Source of the DNA: Ensifer adhaerens
Lineage (GTDB): Bacteria > Pseudomonadota > Alphaproteobacteria > Rhizobiales > Rhizobiaceae
Length of the DNA stretch: 64,000 bases
NCBI RefSeq assembly: GCF_001270265.1
Contig: NZ_LGAP01000029.1
Span: 32,748 to 96,747, forward strand
Direction of reading: 5' to 3'
In this document: positions 44,636 to 53,651 of the stretch, one piece after another
Position numbering within the stretch: position 1 is the first letter of the stretch
How the letters are laid out: every line of letters begins with the position of its first letter
The notes under the pieces: model-generated
Database searches by the model: none
The model's input: the letters and a program-made list of their open reading frames with translations, nothing else
Told to the model about the DNA's origin: nothing
Translations under genes and position numbers: made by a program

Positions 44636-46798
44636 ATGCAAACGGAAAGACTGAATGAAATCATTGCACATTTCATCGGCATGTTCGAAGCGGATGCCGA
44701 TGAAGCACGGCTGAGAGCAAAGCAGCTCGAAGGCGGCGATCTCAGGGAAGCGGTGCAGCAGGTCGACGACGGCGATACAAAGTCGACTGACTTTGCATCC
44801 TCGCTCCAGTTGATCGACTACGATCCCGAAGTGCTCTATCGAGCCCCCTCCCATGACATTGCCGATGTGGATCTGTTCGGACGGATCCGCGGCTTCGGCG
44901 ACCATTTTGCCGATGGCGTCGCCCAGCACGGCAACGCCGTTCCGGTGAAGCTGTTCGGCAGCTTCGGCCAACCGGACGGTGCGCCCGTCGAAGACAAGCT
45001 GATCGTCCACGACGGCCCCGGCTCAGTCATTGCCCATGTGGTCCAGGCCAACATGGTGCGCGACGACGACGTCCTGAACATGACGGACGCGACGATTGCG
45101 CCGCGCGATACGACCTACGTCACCTACGAGCTCGCCGAACTGGGCGGCGAGGCGACGGCGGCCACACCATTCGCGCACTACAGCCGCGTCGATACCTATG
45201 ACGGCCTTTCCAAGATCGCCGACGAGCTGTCGAGCTACGCCGCTGCAAACCGACCGCCGGAGCCGCCGGCCTCAGGCAGCGACCCGGACGGCAACACCGG
45301 CACCGATCCCGGCACCACCGCTGCCCTTGCCGAACAGCCCGCCGATACGGATCCGCTCGACGACGAGATCAATCTTCCCGAGACGGTATCTCCCGACGAA
45401 TTGCCGACGGACGGCAACGGCAATTTCGCCCTGGCCGCCGACAGCATCGAGGGCGTCTACGTCAACGGCTGCCGCGTCGATGAAGCCCCGGTTCTTGCCG
45501 ATTTCATGCCCGATCGTGGACTGGCGCAACCGGTCGCCGATCCCGAGGGCAGCGACGTCCCGCTGCAGGAGGAAGACGATAGCAGCGACAATTCCGTTTA
45601 CGTCGAAGCCGGCGCCAACATCGTCGCCAACATCGTCAGCATCGTCGAGACCGGCGTCATCGCTCCGGTGACGGCGGTGATGGGCGGCTACCACCAGATC
45701 GACGTCATCTCCCAATCCTACGCCTATGCCGACGGCGACAAGCTGGACAAGGTGCTGCGCGAAAACTCGGCCGAATCCGCCTCAAGAACGGTTGCGATGA
45801 ACATCGCCAATTTCGGCCGCGAGGCCTTTCATTCCGGGTCGTCCGATCAGGAAGACGATGCCGCGCAGTCCTCGATCTTCCCGAATTCCTGGCGCGTCAG
45901 CGTGGTCGATGGGGATGTTTCCTTCGTCCACTGGATCGAGCAGTACAACTTCCTCAACGACAACGACACGGTGACCGTTACCACCAGCGGCGTTCAGACA
46001 ACGGCCCTGACCGGCGGCAATGTGGTGGTGAACCTCGCATCCTTCCTGGGGATCGGTGATCAATACGATCTGGTGATCGTCGGCGGCAAGATCCTGGATC
46101 TGAACATGATCACCCAGGTCGCCGTGTTTTACGACAACGACGATGTCAATGGCATCACCTCCGGCAACGGCATGACTGTCGACCAGAGCGGAAACCTGAT
46201 CTGGAACCAGGCATCGATCCAGAACGTCGGCGCCAACGACCGCTTCGAGGCGATGCCCGACTACATCCAGAAAGCCGTCGACAACATCAACGATCGCGCC
46301 AACGAACTGCCTTCCGGCTTTTCGCACGATTTCAACTTCCAGGGCTATGAAGGCCTGAACATTCTCTACATCACCGGCAACCTTTATGACGTCAACGTCA
46401 TCAAGCAGGTCAGCGTTCTCGGCGATGCCGACTCGGTCGCTTATGTCGCCAACAGGATACTCAGCGACAATCCGGACGCCGAAGTCACCATTCACACCGG
46501 TGGAAACGTTGTCGTCAACAGCGCTCAAATCATCGACTACGACAGCTTCGGTCAGACCACTTATGTCGGCGGCGAGGTTTATTCCGATGCCATCCTGATC
46601 CAGGCCGGCATCGTCGACAACGACAGCTGCTCCTCGGATGTCTCGCCTAAGGGCGACCGGCTCGCCAACGAAGTGATCGCCTTTATCGGCGACGACGACA
46701 CGCCATCGCACCCGACCGAAACGGTGATCGACGCCGGCAACGACATGTCCTGGTCCAACGGCCAATGGAACGACGTCATGCACACGGTGCTGACCTAA
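44636..46798 (+). CDS. Large repeat protein, candidate type I secretion substrate
   Basis: 720 residues, acidic, without signal peptide. Residues 1-200 are an N-terminal region with no known domain; 205-320 is a Pro/Asp/Gly-rich low-complexity linker. From 324 a unit recurs: EAGANIVANIVSI...MGGYHQIDVISQ (324-367), TGGNVVVNLASF...VGGKILDLNMITQ (459-503), a split copy (518-528 and 574-601, ITGNLYDVNVIKQ) and TGGNVVVNSAQI...VGGEVYSDAILIQ (621-664). These may form stacked beta units, as in adhesins. It lies directly upstream of the ABC exporter. The name 'type I secretion protein' fits by context; function is unknown. ATG 44636 follows GGGAAGGA. Confidence 0.8.
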   Translation: MQTERLNEIIAHFIGMFEADADEARLRAKQLEGGDLREAVQQVDDGDTKSTDFASSLQLIDYDPEVLYRAPSHDIADVDLFGRIRGFGDHFADGVAQHGNAVPVKLFGSFGQPDGAPVEDKLIVHDGPGSVIAHVVQANMVRDDDVLNMTDATIAPRDTTYVTYELAELGGEATAATPFAHYSRVDTYDGLSKIADELSSYAAANRPPEPPASGSDPDGNTGTDPGTTAALAEQPADTDPLDDEINLPETVSPDELPTDGNGNFALAADSIEGVYVNGCRVDEAPVLADFMPDRGLAQPVADPEGSDVPLQEEDDSSDNSVYVEAGANIVANIVSIVETGVIAPVTAVMGGYHQIDVISQSYAYADGDKLDKVLRENSAESASRTVAMNIANFGREAFHSGSSDQEDDAAQSSIFPNSWRVSVVDGDVSFVHWIEQYNFLNDNDTVTVTTSGVQTTALTGGNVVVNLASFLGIGDQYDLVIVGGKILDLNMITQVAVFYDNDDVNGITSGNGMTVDQSGNLIWNQASIQNVGANDRFEAMPDYIQKAVDNINDRANELPSGFSHDFNFQGYEGLNILYITGNLYDVNVIKQVSVLGDADSVAYVANRILSDNPDAEVTIHTGGNVVVNSAQIIDYDSFGQTTYVGGEVYSDAILIQAGIVDNDSCSSDVSPKGDRLANEVIAFIGDDDTPSHPTETVIDAGNDMSWSNGQWNDVMHTVLT

Positions 46799-46821
46799 CA
46801 AGAACACGACGGGGGGAAGGC

Positions 46822-49266
46822 ATGAACGATCTTTCGAAGTGGCGTAGCGGTGCTGGCAGGCCGCCTGCACAGGGTGAGCCGGTTCTGGAAGCGGTCGACG
46901 AACTCGAAGCAGCGTTGACCGACAAGTGCATCGCCGCGATCAACGAGGCCGTGGAAGGCCTGCGCCAAGTCGGCCTCGATATCCGCACGACACAGGAAGC
47001 CATCTCGCGACCCAAAAAAATCGCTGAGACCCCCGCGTCCGGCGACCACGACGATTCCGATGCCGAATTGCTTGCCGTTACCCATTCCCTGGCAAACCCC
47101 ATCCGTCATACCGAGAAGAAACAGGCCGGCTATCAGTTCGGCCCACGGCGCGAGGGCGCGTTGTGGCAGAGCCGCGAAAGCGTGCCGCTGCAGGAAATCG
47201 AGCCCGTGGCGCCGGTAGAAGCACCGATCATCGAGGTGCCGCTTGCGAAAGCCACGCCGACGAACGCCTTGCCGGCAGAACCGCAGGAGCCAAAGCCGCT
47301 CGATGCGCAGGCGAGCCCGGTCCAACAGGAAACCACAGCCCGTCGTGGCAACGACAGCGACCCGGCCGATGAATTGAAGAGCCGACCGGGTCGCCCTCTG
47401 CCACAGACGATCGACAACGATCCAGGCCCGCTGAAGGAGAACGACCGCCGCCCGACCGTGCGCGATGGTGGCGGCAACAACGGCGTTCCCACCGATGGCG
47501 GCGGCGGCGGTGGCGGCGGCGGCGACAAGCACACATTCCACAAGCGCATGGGACCGATCAATTTCGCCGCCAGCCTGCGCAACGGCATGGCGGTCGTTCG
47601 CCGCAACATGATGATCGTCATCGCGTTTACCGTCGCGATCAACGTGCTGGTCCTCGCCATTCCGATCTATCTGTTCCAGATCTCCGACCGGGTGCTGACC
47701 AGCCGCTCGCAGGATACGCTTGTCATGCTGACGATCGCCGTGCTCGGCGCCATCGTGTTGCAGGTCATCCTCGATTCCATCCGCCGTTTCATCCTGATGC
47801 GGACGGCGGTCGAAATGGAGGTCCAGCTCGGTGCGCCTATCCTAAGTGCGGCCGCAAGAGCGTCATTGCACGGCAACGGTCGCGACTACCAGGTATTGAG
47901 CGACCTTCAGCAACTGCGCTCCTTCATCGTCTCCGGCACCTTGATCTCGTTCCTCGATGCCCCGCTGATGCCGTTCTTCGTCGTGGTGGTCTGGATTATC
48001 CAGCCGCAACTCGGCCTGATCGTCATCATGTGCTGCGTCGTCCTGTTCGTGATCGCCTATCTCAATCAGAAAGCGACGTCGCAGCCCTTCAGCGAGGCCA
48101 ACGCCTTCCTCAGCCGCGCCAATTTCCATCTGGATTCGATGTCGCGCAATTCGCAGATCATCAACGCGCTGGCGATGATCCCCGAAGCGGTGAAGATGTG
48201 GGGCCGCGAAACGGCAGGCTCGCTGAAATCGCAGGTCTATGCCCAGGACCGCAGCATCGTCTTTACCGGAGCCTCGAAGGCGGTGCGGATGTTCACCCAG
48301 GTCGCCCTGCTCGGCTGGGGCGCGCATCTGTCGATGGACGGGCACCTGACCGGCGGCATGGTCATCGCCGCCTCGATCATCGCGGGGCGCGCGCTGGCAC
48401 CGGTCGAAGGCGCGATCGAGGGCTGGAACCAGCTCAACCACTCGCGTGCCGCCTATGGCCGGATCAAGCAGTTGCTGGTCAATTCACCGTTGAACTTCCC
48501 GCGGCTGCGCCTGCCGAAACCGGAAGGCCGGCTTGATGTCGAACGCATCCTCTTCGTGCCGCCGCCGCAGAAGCGGGTGATCCTCAACGGCATTTCCTTC
48601 TCGCTCAACAAGGGGGAGTCGCTTGCAGTCATCGGCAATTCCGGCTCCGGCAAGACGACGCTCGGCAAGATGCTCGTCGGTTCGATCGTACCGACCTCGG
48701 GCAATGTCCGCCTCGATCTCATGGACCTGAGAAACTGGGACCAGCGGCAGTTCGGCGAAAGCATCGGCTATCTGCCGCAGGACGTGCAGCTCTTTCCCGG
48801 CACCATCAAGGCCAATATCTCGCGCATGCGCGACGATGTCGAAGACAGCACCATCTTCGAAGCGGCGGTGCTTGCCGACGTGCACGAATTGATTGCCTCG
48901 TTCCCGCAGGGCTACGAGACGATCGTCGCCGCAGACGGAGCGCCGCTTTCCGGTGGTCAGAAGCAGCGCATCGCTCTGGCGCGCGCCTTCTTCGGCAACC
49001 CCAAATTCGTGGTGCTGGACGAGCCCAATTCCAATCTCGACAGCAATGGCGAGGCGGCTCTTGCCCGGGCGCTGGTGCATGCCAAGAAGCAGGGCATCAC
49101 CACCGTCACCATCACCCAGCGCCCCGCTTTGCTGCAATGCGTCGACAAGATCATGGTTCTGAACGAAGGAACCGTCGCCATGTTCGGCGCGCGCAACGAC
49201 GTGCTTGCCGCCATCAGCGCCAAGCCGAAGGACGAAAAGTCCGCACCCCGTATCGCCGGAGAATGA
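46822..49266 (+). CDS. Type I secretion ABC transporter with long N-terminal extension
   Basis: 814 residues. The C-terminal ~570 residues are a PrtD/LapB-type exporter: membrane domain from about residue 250 (MMIVIAFTVAINVLVLAIPIY), Walker A GNSGSGKTTLG, signature LSGGQKQRIALARAF, Walker B FVVLDEPNSNLD. The first ~240 residues are unusual: a possible helical segment (10-65), then a Pro/Asp-rich disordered stretch and a nine-glycine run just before the membrane domain. No C39 peptidase or CLD domain is recognised. It should export one or both preceding proteins with the adaptor that follows. ATG 46822 is preceded by GGGGGGAAGG. Confidence 0.92.
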   Translation: MNDLSKWRSGAGRPPAQGEPVLEAVDELEAALTDKCIAAINEAVEGLRQVGLDIRTTQEAISRPKKIAETPASGDHDDSDAELLAVTHSLANPIRHTEKKQAGYQFGPRREGALWQSRESVPLQEIEPVAPVEAPIIEVPLAKATPTNALPAEPQEPKPLDAQASPVQQETTARRGNDSDPADELKSRPGRPLPQTIDNDPGPLKENDRRPTVRDGGGNNGVPTDGGGGGGGGGDKHTFHKRMGPINFAASLRNGMAVVRRNMMIVIAFTVAINVLVLAIPIYLFQISDRVLTSRSQDTLVMLTIAVLGAIVLQVILDSIRRFILMRTAVEMEVQLGAPILSAAARASLHGNGRDYQVLSDLQQLRSFIVSGTLISFLDAPLMPFFVVVVWIIQPQLGLIVIMCCVVLFVIAYLNQKATSQPFSEANAFLSRANFHLDSMSRNSQIINALAMIPEAVKMWGRETAGSLKSQVYAQDRSIVFTGASKAVRMFTQVALLGWGAHLSMDGHLTGGMVIAASIIAGRALAPVEGAIEGWNQLNHSRAAYGRIKQLLVNSPLNFPRLRLPKPEGRLDVERILFVPPPQKRVILNGISFSLNKGESLAVIGNSGSGKTTLGKMLVGSIVPTSGNVRLDLMDLRNWDQRQFGESIGYLPQDVQLFPGTIKANISRMRDDVEDSTIFEAAVLADVHELIASFPQGYETIVAADGAPLSGGQKQRIALARAFFGNPKFVVLDEPNSNLDSNGEAALARALVHAKKQGITTVTITQRPALLQCVDKIMVLNEGTVAMFGARNDVLAAISAKPKDEKSAPRIAGE

Positions 49267-49268
49267 CC

Positions 49269-50618
49269 ATGAGCCGCGAGAAAAAGAATGCTGCCGAGGA
49301 ACATGCCGTCGAGTGGTATTCGGAGGTGCCGCGATCGATAAAGCTGCACAGCATGGCCGGCCTCGCCCTGATCCTCGCGTCGTTCGGCGGCTTCGGTTAC
49401 TGGGCCTTTGCTGCGCCACTGGCGGCCGCGATCATCGCCCAGGGAAGCTTCGTCGCCAACGGCAACAACAAGATCATCCAGCACCTCGAAGGCGGCATCA
49501 TCGAGCAGATGCTGGTGGCGGAAGGCGACAAGGTCAAGACCGGTGATATCCTGGTCAAGCTCGACCAGACACCGTCGCGCGCCAACGAGCGCGCGCTCAA
49601 CCTGAAGCGCCTGCGTCTCGAAGCTGTGGTCGCGCGGCTACGCGCGGAAGCCCTGGGCAGTGGCACATTCAAGATCCCCGACATTGTCAAGAAAGAGGCA
49701 AGCGATCCGGATATCCACGCGATCATCGAGAGCCAGAACGTCAACTTCCACAGCAAGAAGATCAAGCTCGACGACCAGCTGAGCCTCATCGAGCAGAACA
49801 TCAAGTCGCTGGAGTTCCGCGCCAAGGGTTACGAACGCCAGCAGGAATCGTTCAACAAGCAGCTGGACATCCTCAACGAGGAACGCGCCGCCAAGAGCAA
49901 GCTTGCCGAAAGCGGCCTGATCAAGAGATCGGAACTGATGGCGCTCGACCGTGCTGCTGCCGACGCCATGGGCGAAATCGGCAGGCTCGACGCCGAGGTC
50001 AAGGAGAGCCTGTCGCAGATCGATCGCTATCGCCAGGAGGCGGTAATCGCCGTCAATGCCAACAAACAGGCGGCACTCGATGGGCTTGAAGCCGCCGAGG
50101 CCGACCTCGACGGCGTGCGCGAGCAGCTACGCGAGGCAAGCGAGGTCCTTGGCCGTGCCACCATCCGTTCACCCGTCGACGGAACCGTGGTGCGCAGCTA
50201 TTTCCATACCGCCGGCGGCGTGATCGCGACCGGCAAGCCGATCATGGAAATCCTGCCGGCCAATGTACCGCTGATCATCGAAGCGCAAGTGTTGCGGACC
50301 TCGATCGACCAGTTGCGGGTGGGCGAGGACGCGACGATACGCCTGTCGGCGCTCAACCGCCGCACGACGCCGGTGCTGAGCGGCAAGGTCTTCTATGTCT
50401 CCGCCGATTCCGTCGAAGAAGTGAGCGGAGGCCAGCAGCGCGACGTCTATATCGTCCGCGTAGAGGTGCCCGTCAGCGAGATCCACCGCGTGCATGGCTT
50501 CCATCCGGTGCCGGGCATGCCGGCCGAAGTACTGATCACCACCTCGGAGCGCACATTCTTCGAATATCTGACGAAACCGATCACCGACAGCATGTCGCGA
50601 GCCTTCAAGGAAACCTGA
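49269..50618 (+). CDS. HlyD-family membrane fusion protein of the type I system
   Basis: 449 residues. One N-terminal membrane segment (MAGLALILASFGGFGYWAFAA), a lipoyl-like half (IIQHLEGGIIEQMLVAEGDKVKTGD), a long coiled coil (about 110-270) and a C-terminal beta-barrel half (ATIRSPVDGTVV, IMEILPANVPLIIEA). It bridges the ABC protein to an outer-membrane TolC-like channel, which is not in this window. The ATG at 49269 has GGAG 8 nt upstream; an ATG two codons earlier overlaps the exporter stop. Translation is probably coupled. Confidence 0.93.
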   Translation: MSREKKNAAEEHAVEWYSEVPRSIKLHSMAGLALILASFGGFGYWAFAAPLAAAIIAQGSFVANGNNKIIQHLEGGIIEQMLVAEGDKVKTGDILVKLDQTPSRANERALNLKRLRLEAVVARLRAEALGSGTFKIPDIVKKEASDPDIHAIIESQNVNFHSKKIKLDDQLSLIEQNIKSLEFRAKGYERQQESFNKQLDILNEERAAKSKLAESGLIKRSELMALDRAAADAMGEIGRLDAEVKESLSQIDRYRQEAVIAVNANKQAALDGLEAAEADLDGVREQLREASEVLGRATIRSPVDGTVVRSYFHTAGGVIATGKPIMEILPANVPLIIEAQVLRTSIDQLRVGEDATIRLSALNRRTTPVLSGKVFYVSADSVEEVSGGQQRDVYIVRVEVPVSEIHRVHGFHPVPGMPAEVLITTSERTFFEYLTKPITDSMSRAFKET

Positions 50619-50787
50619 GACGAAGCGGGGAGGCTGACGATGACGTCGGCGCACGATCGGAATCGGCTGCAGGTTTCGGCTTTTTGCCCCCGACCTCTCG
50701 CCGTCTTGAAGGCTGGATTATTTCCTTCAAGATGGTCTTCGCCGGTGATGGCAGCGTGCCGTGGGTCGCGTAAAGGGGAGACGTTTG

Positions 50788-51282
50788 ATGGCAGCGATAC
50801 ACGAGGTGCTTTTGCTTGTCGGCCGCCTCAACTACGTCTGGACCAATACCGAAAGCCTGCTGATCTATGTCATTGCCCACCTGCTGAATGTCGACAAGGA
50901 GCAGGCGATCGTGGTCTTTCTGACCTTGAACACCACGCGCGCCCGTATCGACCTGACGGAGCGCCTGGCCAAGCTGCCGGCCACACCCGCCGACACGCGC
51001 GACAGCGTTCTTTCGATCATGGATCGGCTGAAACAGCAGTCGAAGATGCGCAACAAGTACAACCACTGCATCTACTCCTTCGACGAGCAGGGCGAAATCT
51101 CCAGCACGCAGCTGATGCGCCTGGTCGAAGGCGACAAGGACATTCGCTACGGCAAGGTCGAGCAGCTGGACGCCCGCGAACTGGAGCGGCTCGAAGCTGC
51201 CATCCGGGAGATCACCGAGATCAGCAAGAGCCTCTGGGCGTTCATTCGCTCCCGGCCGAATTTCGACGAGCGTTCGATCTAG
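50788..51282 (+). CDS. Small all-helical protein with HEPN-like RNxxxH motif, unknown function
   Basis: 164 residues, soluble and predicted mostly helical. I do not recognise a named family with certainty. The stretch SKMRNKYNHCIYSFDE contains R-N-x3-H, the active-site pattern of HEPN-domain ribonucleases, placed in the middle of a helical protein as in that fold. HEPN identity is only suggested. It lies 170 bp after the adaptor gene, on the same strand. A hairpin (CTTGAAGG/CCTTCAAG, 50705-50731) precedes it. ATG 50788 has AAGGGGAG 7 nt upstream. It could equally be a structural or regulatory partner of the secretion system. Confidence 0.65.
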   Translation: MAAIHEVLLLVGRLNYVWTNTESLLIYVIAHLLNVDKEQAIVVFLTLNTTRARIDLTERLAKLPATPADTRDSVLSIMDRLKQQSKMRNKYNHCIYSFDEQGEISSTQLMRLVEGDKDIRYGKVEQLDARELERLEAAIREITEISKSLWAFIRSRPNFDERSI

Positions 51283-51315
51283 AGCATTTCCAGGAAAAGT
51301 GCGAAGCGGTCGCCG
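51283..51315. repeat. Fragment of a rhizobial intergenic repeat
   Basis: The bases after the stop (AGAGCATTTCCAGGAAAAGT, then GCGAAGCGGT) match the beginning of the mosaic intergenic repeats common in rhizobial genomes, as I know them. The palindromic partner is missing, so this is a partial copy. Confidence 0.5.
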
Positions 51316-51457
51316 ACGCCGGCAGACAATGCATTCGAATAATATGAATTAGTACAGCCGGGCTATGGATTGACTAATACCTAAGGTAATTTTGAAAACG
51401 AACAATCCGGACATATGCTTTTAGGAAAGTATTTATCTGTTGCGTACCGGGGGCGTT

Positions 51458-53227
51458 ATGAAAATAGATATTTTTGACACTTTGGAAGATTTTGAAAAAA
51501 TTCGCGAAGATTGGGATCGGATTTACTTGGAAGATCCCGAAGCTCATCTTTTTCTTTCGTGGGGGTGGTTGCAAAAGTATCTGTCGCACCGCCACCGCTG
51601 GTTCGTTCTCGCGCTGAAGCAGGAAGGCGATGCGCATTACTGCGCCTTCATGCCATTGAAGGTGGCGACCTACCAGGACGAAAAGACCAAGCTCTTCTGT
51701 GACGAAATCCGAATGGCAGGCAATTACGGTGCCGACTATACCGGTTTCCTGTGCCGGCCCGGTCTGGAGGACGAGGCGGCCGATGCCTTTTCCGTTCATA
51801 TCGGCAAGGAGAACTGGACAACCCTCACGTTCGACTATTTCTATACCGCCTCGTCCCGGCTCGACCGCCTGCTCGGCGCTTTTCCCGAAAGCCAGTTCGT
51901 GCAGACCAGCAACGAGCGCAGCAATGCTGACAACATCGACAATACGATCTGCCCCTATGTGAACCTGCCGGAAAGCTGGGAGGAATATCTCAGCACGCAT
52001 ATGAGTGCGCAGACGCGACAGAAGCTGCGACGCTTCATGCGGATGGTCGAGGCCTCACCCGATTACCGCATTACCCACGCGACGAAAGAGACGATCGAAA
52101 GGGACCTCGATACCCTGTTCCGGCTGTGGCGTATCAAATGGGCGGAGCGCAAGGGCAGCAAGGTCGACCGTCTGATCACCCTGACGCGGGAGATGTTGCT
52201 CGACGCCTTTAACCAGGGCGCGCTCGACGTGCCCGTTCTGTGGTATCAGGACCGGCCGCTCGGCGTGCTTGCCAATCTGCTCGACCGGCAGAAGCAGACC
52301 ATTCTGTTCTATATCACCGGTCGCGACGAGGCATGGACGACCCCTTCCCCCGGCCTTCTGCTGCACGGCTTTGCCATTCGCGATGCGATCGCCGAGGGAT
52401 ATCGGGTCTACGATTTCCTGCGCGGCAACGAAGACTACAAATATTCCTTTGGCGTCGAGGAACGCCGCATTCGCAGCATGCTTGTCCGGACCCTGTCCGG
52501 TCGCAATCTGCGCAATTGTCTCAACCCGCGCAGCATCGAATATGTCTACGATCGCGCTGTGGAACTGCACAAGCAGGGGCGATTGGACAAGGCGGAGCCT
52601 GGCTATCGACAGGTCATCCACACTGCGCCGACACACGTGCGCGCCCGCTACGGCCTCGCCCAGCTTTTCGACGACAAGGGCGAACACGACGAGGCGGAAT
52701 ATCTCTACAGAGGCTTGCTTGCGACGATGCCGGGTGCCGGCAAGATCCAGCATCGCCTCGGTGATAGCCAGATGGCGCAAAGACACTACACCGAAGCAGC
52801 CGAGACCTTCGAGGCCCTGCTCGCTCGCCATCCGCTCCTGAGCCTCGTGCGCTACAAGCTCGGCGTCGCGCTCTGCGCGACCGGCCGAGGCGAAGAAGCC
52901 CTCGGCATCTTCACAAGCTTCGAGGATATCCTTTCCGACGATCCGGATCACGTGCGCTGCAAGCTGAAGGCGCAGGAAGCCGTCATACGACTGAAGGCAG
53001 CCATGCAAACCCTGCAACAGGACGAGGTTCCCGAACCGGCGCAAACCCCGGTATCGATCGCCCCACCGCCGAGAGTCCTGGTGCCGCCGAAGCGAACGCT
53101 TGACGCCTCCGTGCGCCTGCCGACCACGCCGCCCCTGCTTCAGCCCTCTTTGCCGGCCGGCATTTCGGCGCACCTGCAGGCACGACCGAACAAGCCGGGC
53201 GACACGGGCTCACGGATCAAGCACTGA
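51458..53227 (+). CDS. CelD-like acyltransferase fused to TPR repeats
   Basis: 589 residues. Residues 1-345 match the GNAT-related acyltransferase group seen in cellulose/polysaccharide loci (CelD/BcsL, FemAB-like): SWGWLQKYLSHRHRWFVLAL, MSAQTRQKLRRFMRMVEAS, then YDFLRGNEDYKYSFG near the end of the domain. Residues about 360-490 form TPR repeats (AVELHKQGRLDKAEPGYRQVI, ARYGLAQLFDDKGEHDEAEYLYRGLL). A Pro-rich tail follows. It may acylate a surface glycan or the secreted proteins, with the TPRs holding a partner. Both roles are inferred from position. ATG 51458 is chosen; an upstream TTG at 51440 is less likely. Confidence 0.8.
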   Translation: MKIDIFDTLEDFEKIREDWDRIYLEDPEAHLFLSWGWLQKYLSHRHRWFVLALKQEGDAHYCAFMPLKVATYQDEKTKLFCDEIRMAGNYGADYTGFLCRPGLEDEAADAFSVHIGKENWTTLTFDYFYTASSRLDRLLGAFPESQFVQTSNERSNADNIDNTICPYVNLPESWEEYLSTHMSAQTRQKLRRFMRMVEASPDYRITHATKETIERDLDTLFRLWRIKWAERKGSKVDRLITLTREMLLDAFNQGALDVPVLWYQDRPLGVLANLLDRQKQTILFYITGRDEAWTTPSPGLLLHGFAIRDAIAEGYRVYDFLRGNEDYKYSFGVEERRIRSMLVRTLSGRNLRNCLNPRSIEYVYDRAVELHKQGRLDKAEPGYRQVIHTAPTHVRARYGLAQLFDDKGEHDEAEYLYRGLLATMPGAGKIQHRLGDSQMAQRHYTEAAETFEALLARHPLLSLVRYKLGVALCATGRGEEALGIFTSFEDILSDDPDHVRCKLKAQEAVIRLKAAMQTLQQDEVPEPAQTPVSIAPPPRVLVPPKRTLDASVRLPTTPPLLQPSLPAGISAHLQARPNKPGDTGSRIKH

Positions 53228-53267
53228 AGCATATCGCGCAAAAGCGCGCAGTGGTGCGGCCGGCCGC

Positions 53268-53561
53268 TCACTCGGCGGTTTCGGTCCATTCGAGCGCCTT
53301 CAGTTCCTCGCGAAATGCGAAACGGATGATATGGCGCTCGATCACGTCCTTGCATTCCGCCAGCGCCTCGGCATCCGGCGATACCGCGACGAACGACAGC
53401 TGATCTCCGCGGGCCGTCATGCGCGCGGTGCTGGCCCCTATCGTCGCAACCGAATCCGTCTCAGTGTACTCGACCGTCGTCTTGTGCGCGAAATGCTTGG
53501 ACATCTGCTGCAGGTATTGCGACGCGCGCTCGGTGGTAAAACCGCTCGTGGCTTTCAACAT
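53268..53561 (-). CDS. DUF2218-family protein
   Basis: 97 residues: TSGFTTERASQYLQQMSKHFAHK at the N-terminus and a later FVAVSPDAEALAECKDVIERHIIRFAFREEL match DUF2218, small proteins often found next to siderophore or iron-uptake genes. Function unknown. ATG 53561 has GGAGA 7 nt upstream. It follows the binding-protein gene on the same strand after a hairpin, so the two are probably cotranscribed. Confidence 0.85.
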   Translation of the reverse strand: MLKATSGFTTERASQYLQQMSKHFAHKTTVEYTETDSVATIGASTARMTARGDQLSFVAVSPDAEALAECKDVIERHIIRFAFREELKALEWTETAE

Positions 53562-53610
53562 GTTCTTCTCCACACTGCATGGGGATCGATGGGTAGGCAA
53601 AGGCCAAGAC

Positions 53611-53636
53611 GGGCGGCATGATCGCTCCTGCCGCCC
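53611..53636 (-). other. Intercistronic hairpin between binding protein and DUF2218 genes
   Basis: A perfect 8-bp stem, GGGCGGCA/TGCCGCCC, with a 10-nt loop and no T run lies 15 bp after the binding-protein stop. It may stabilise the upstream message and lower expression of the DUF2218 gene. Confidence 0.55.
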
Positions 53637-53651
53637 TCTGCAAATTTTTGC

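Noticed and set aside
43507..46798. RTX calcium-binding repeats in the candidate substrates
   Set aside because: No GGxGxDxxx nonapeptides are present despite the high Asp and Gly content.
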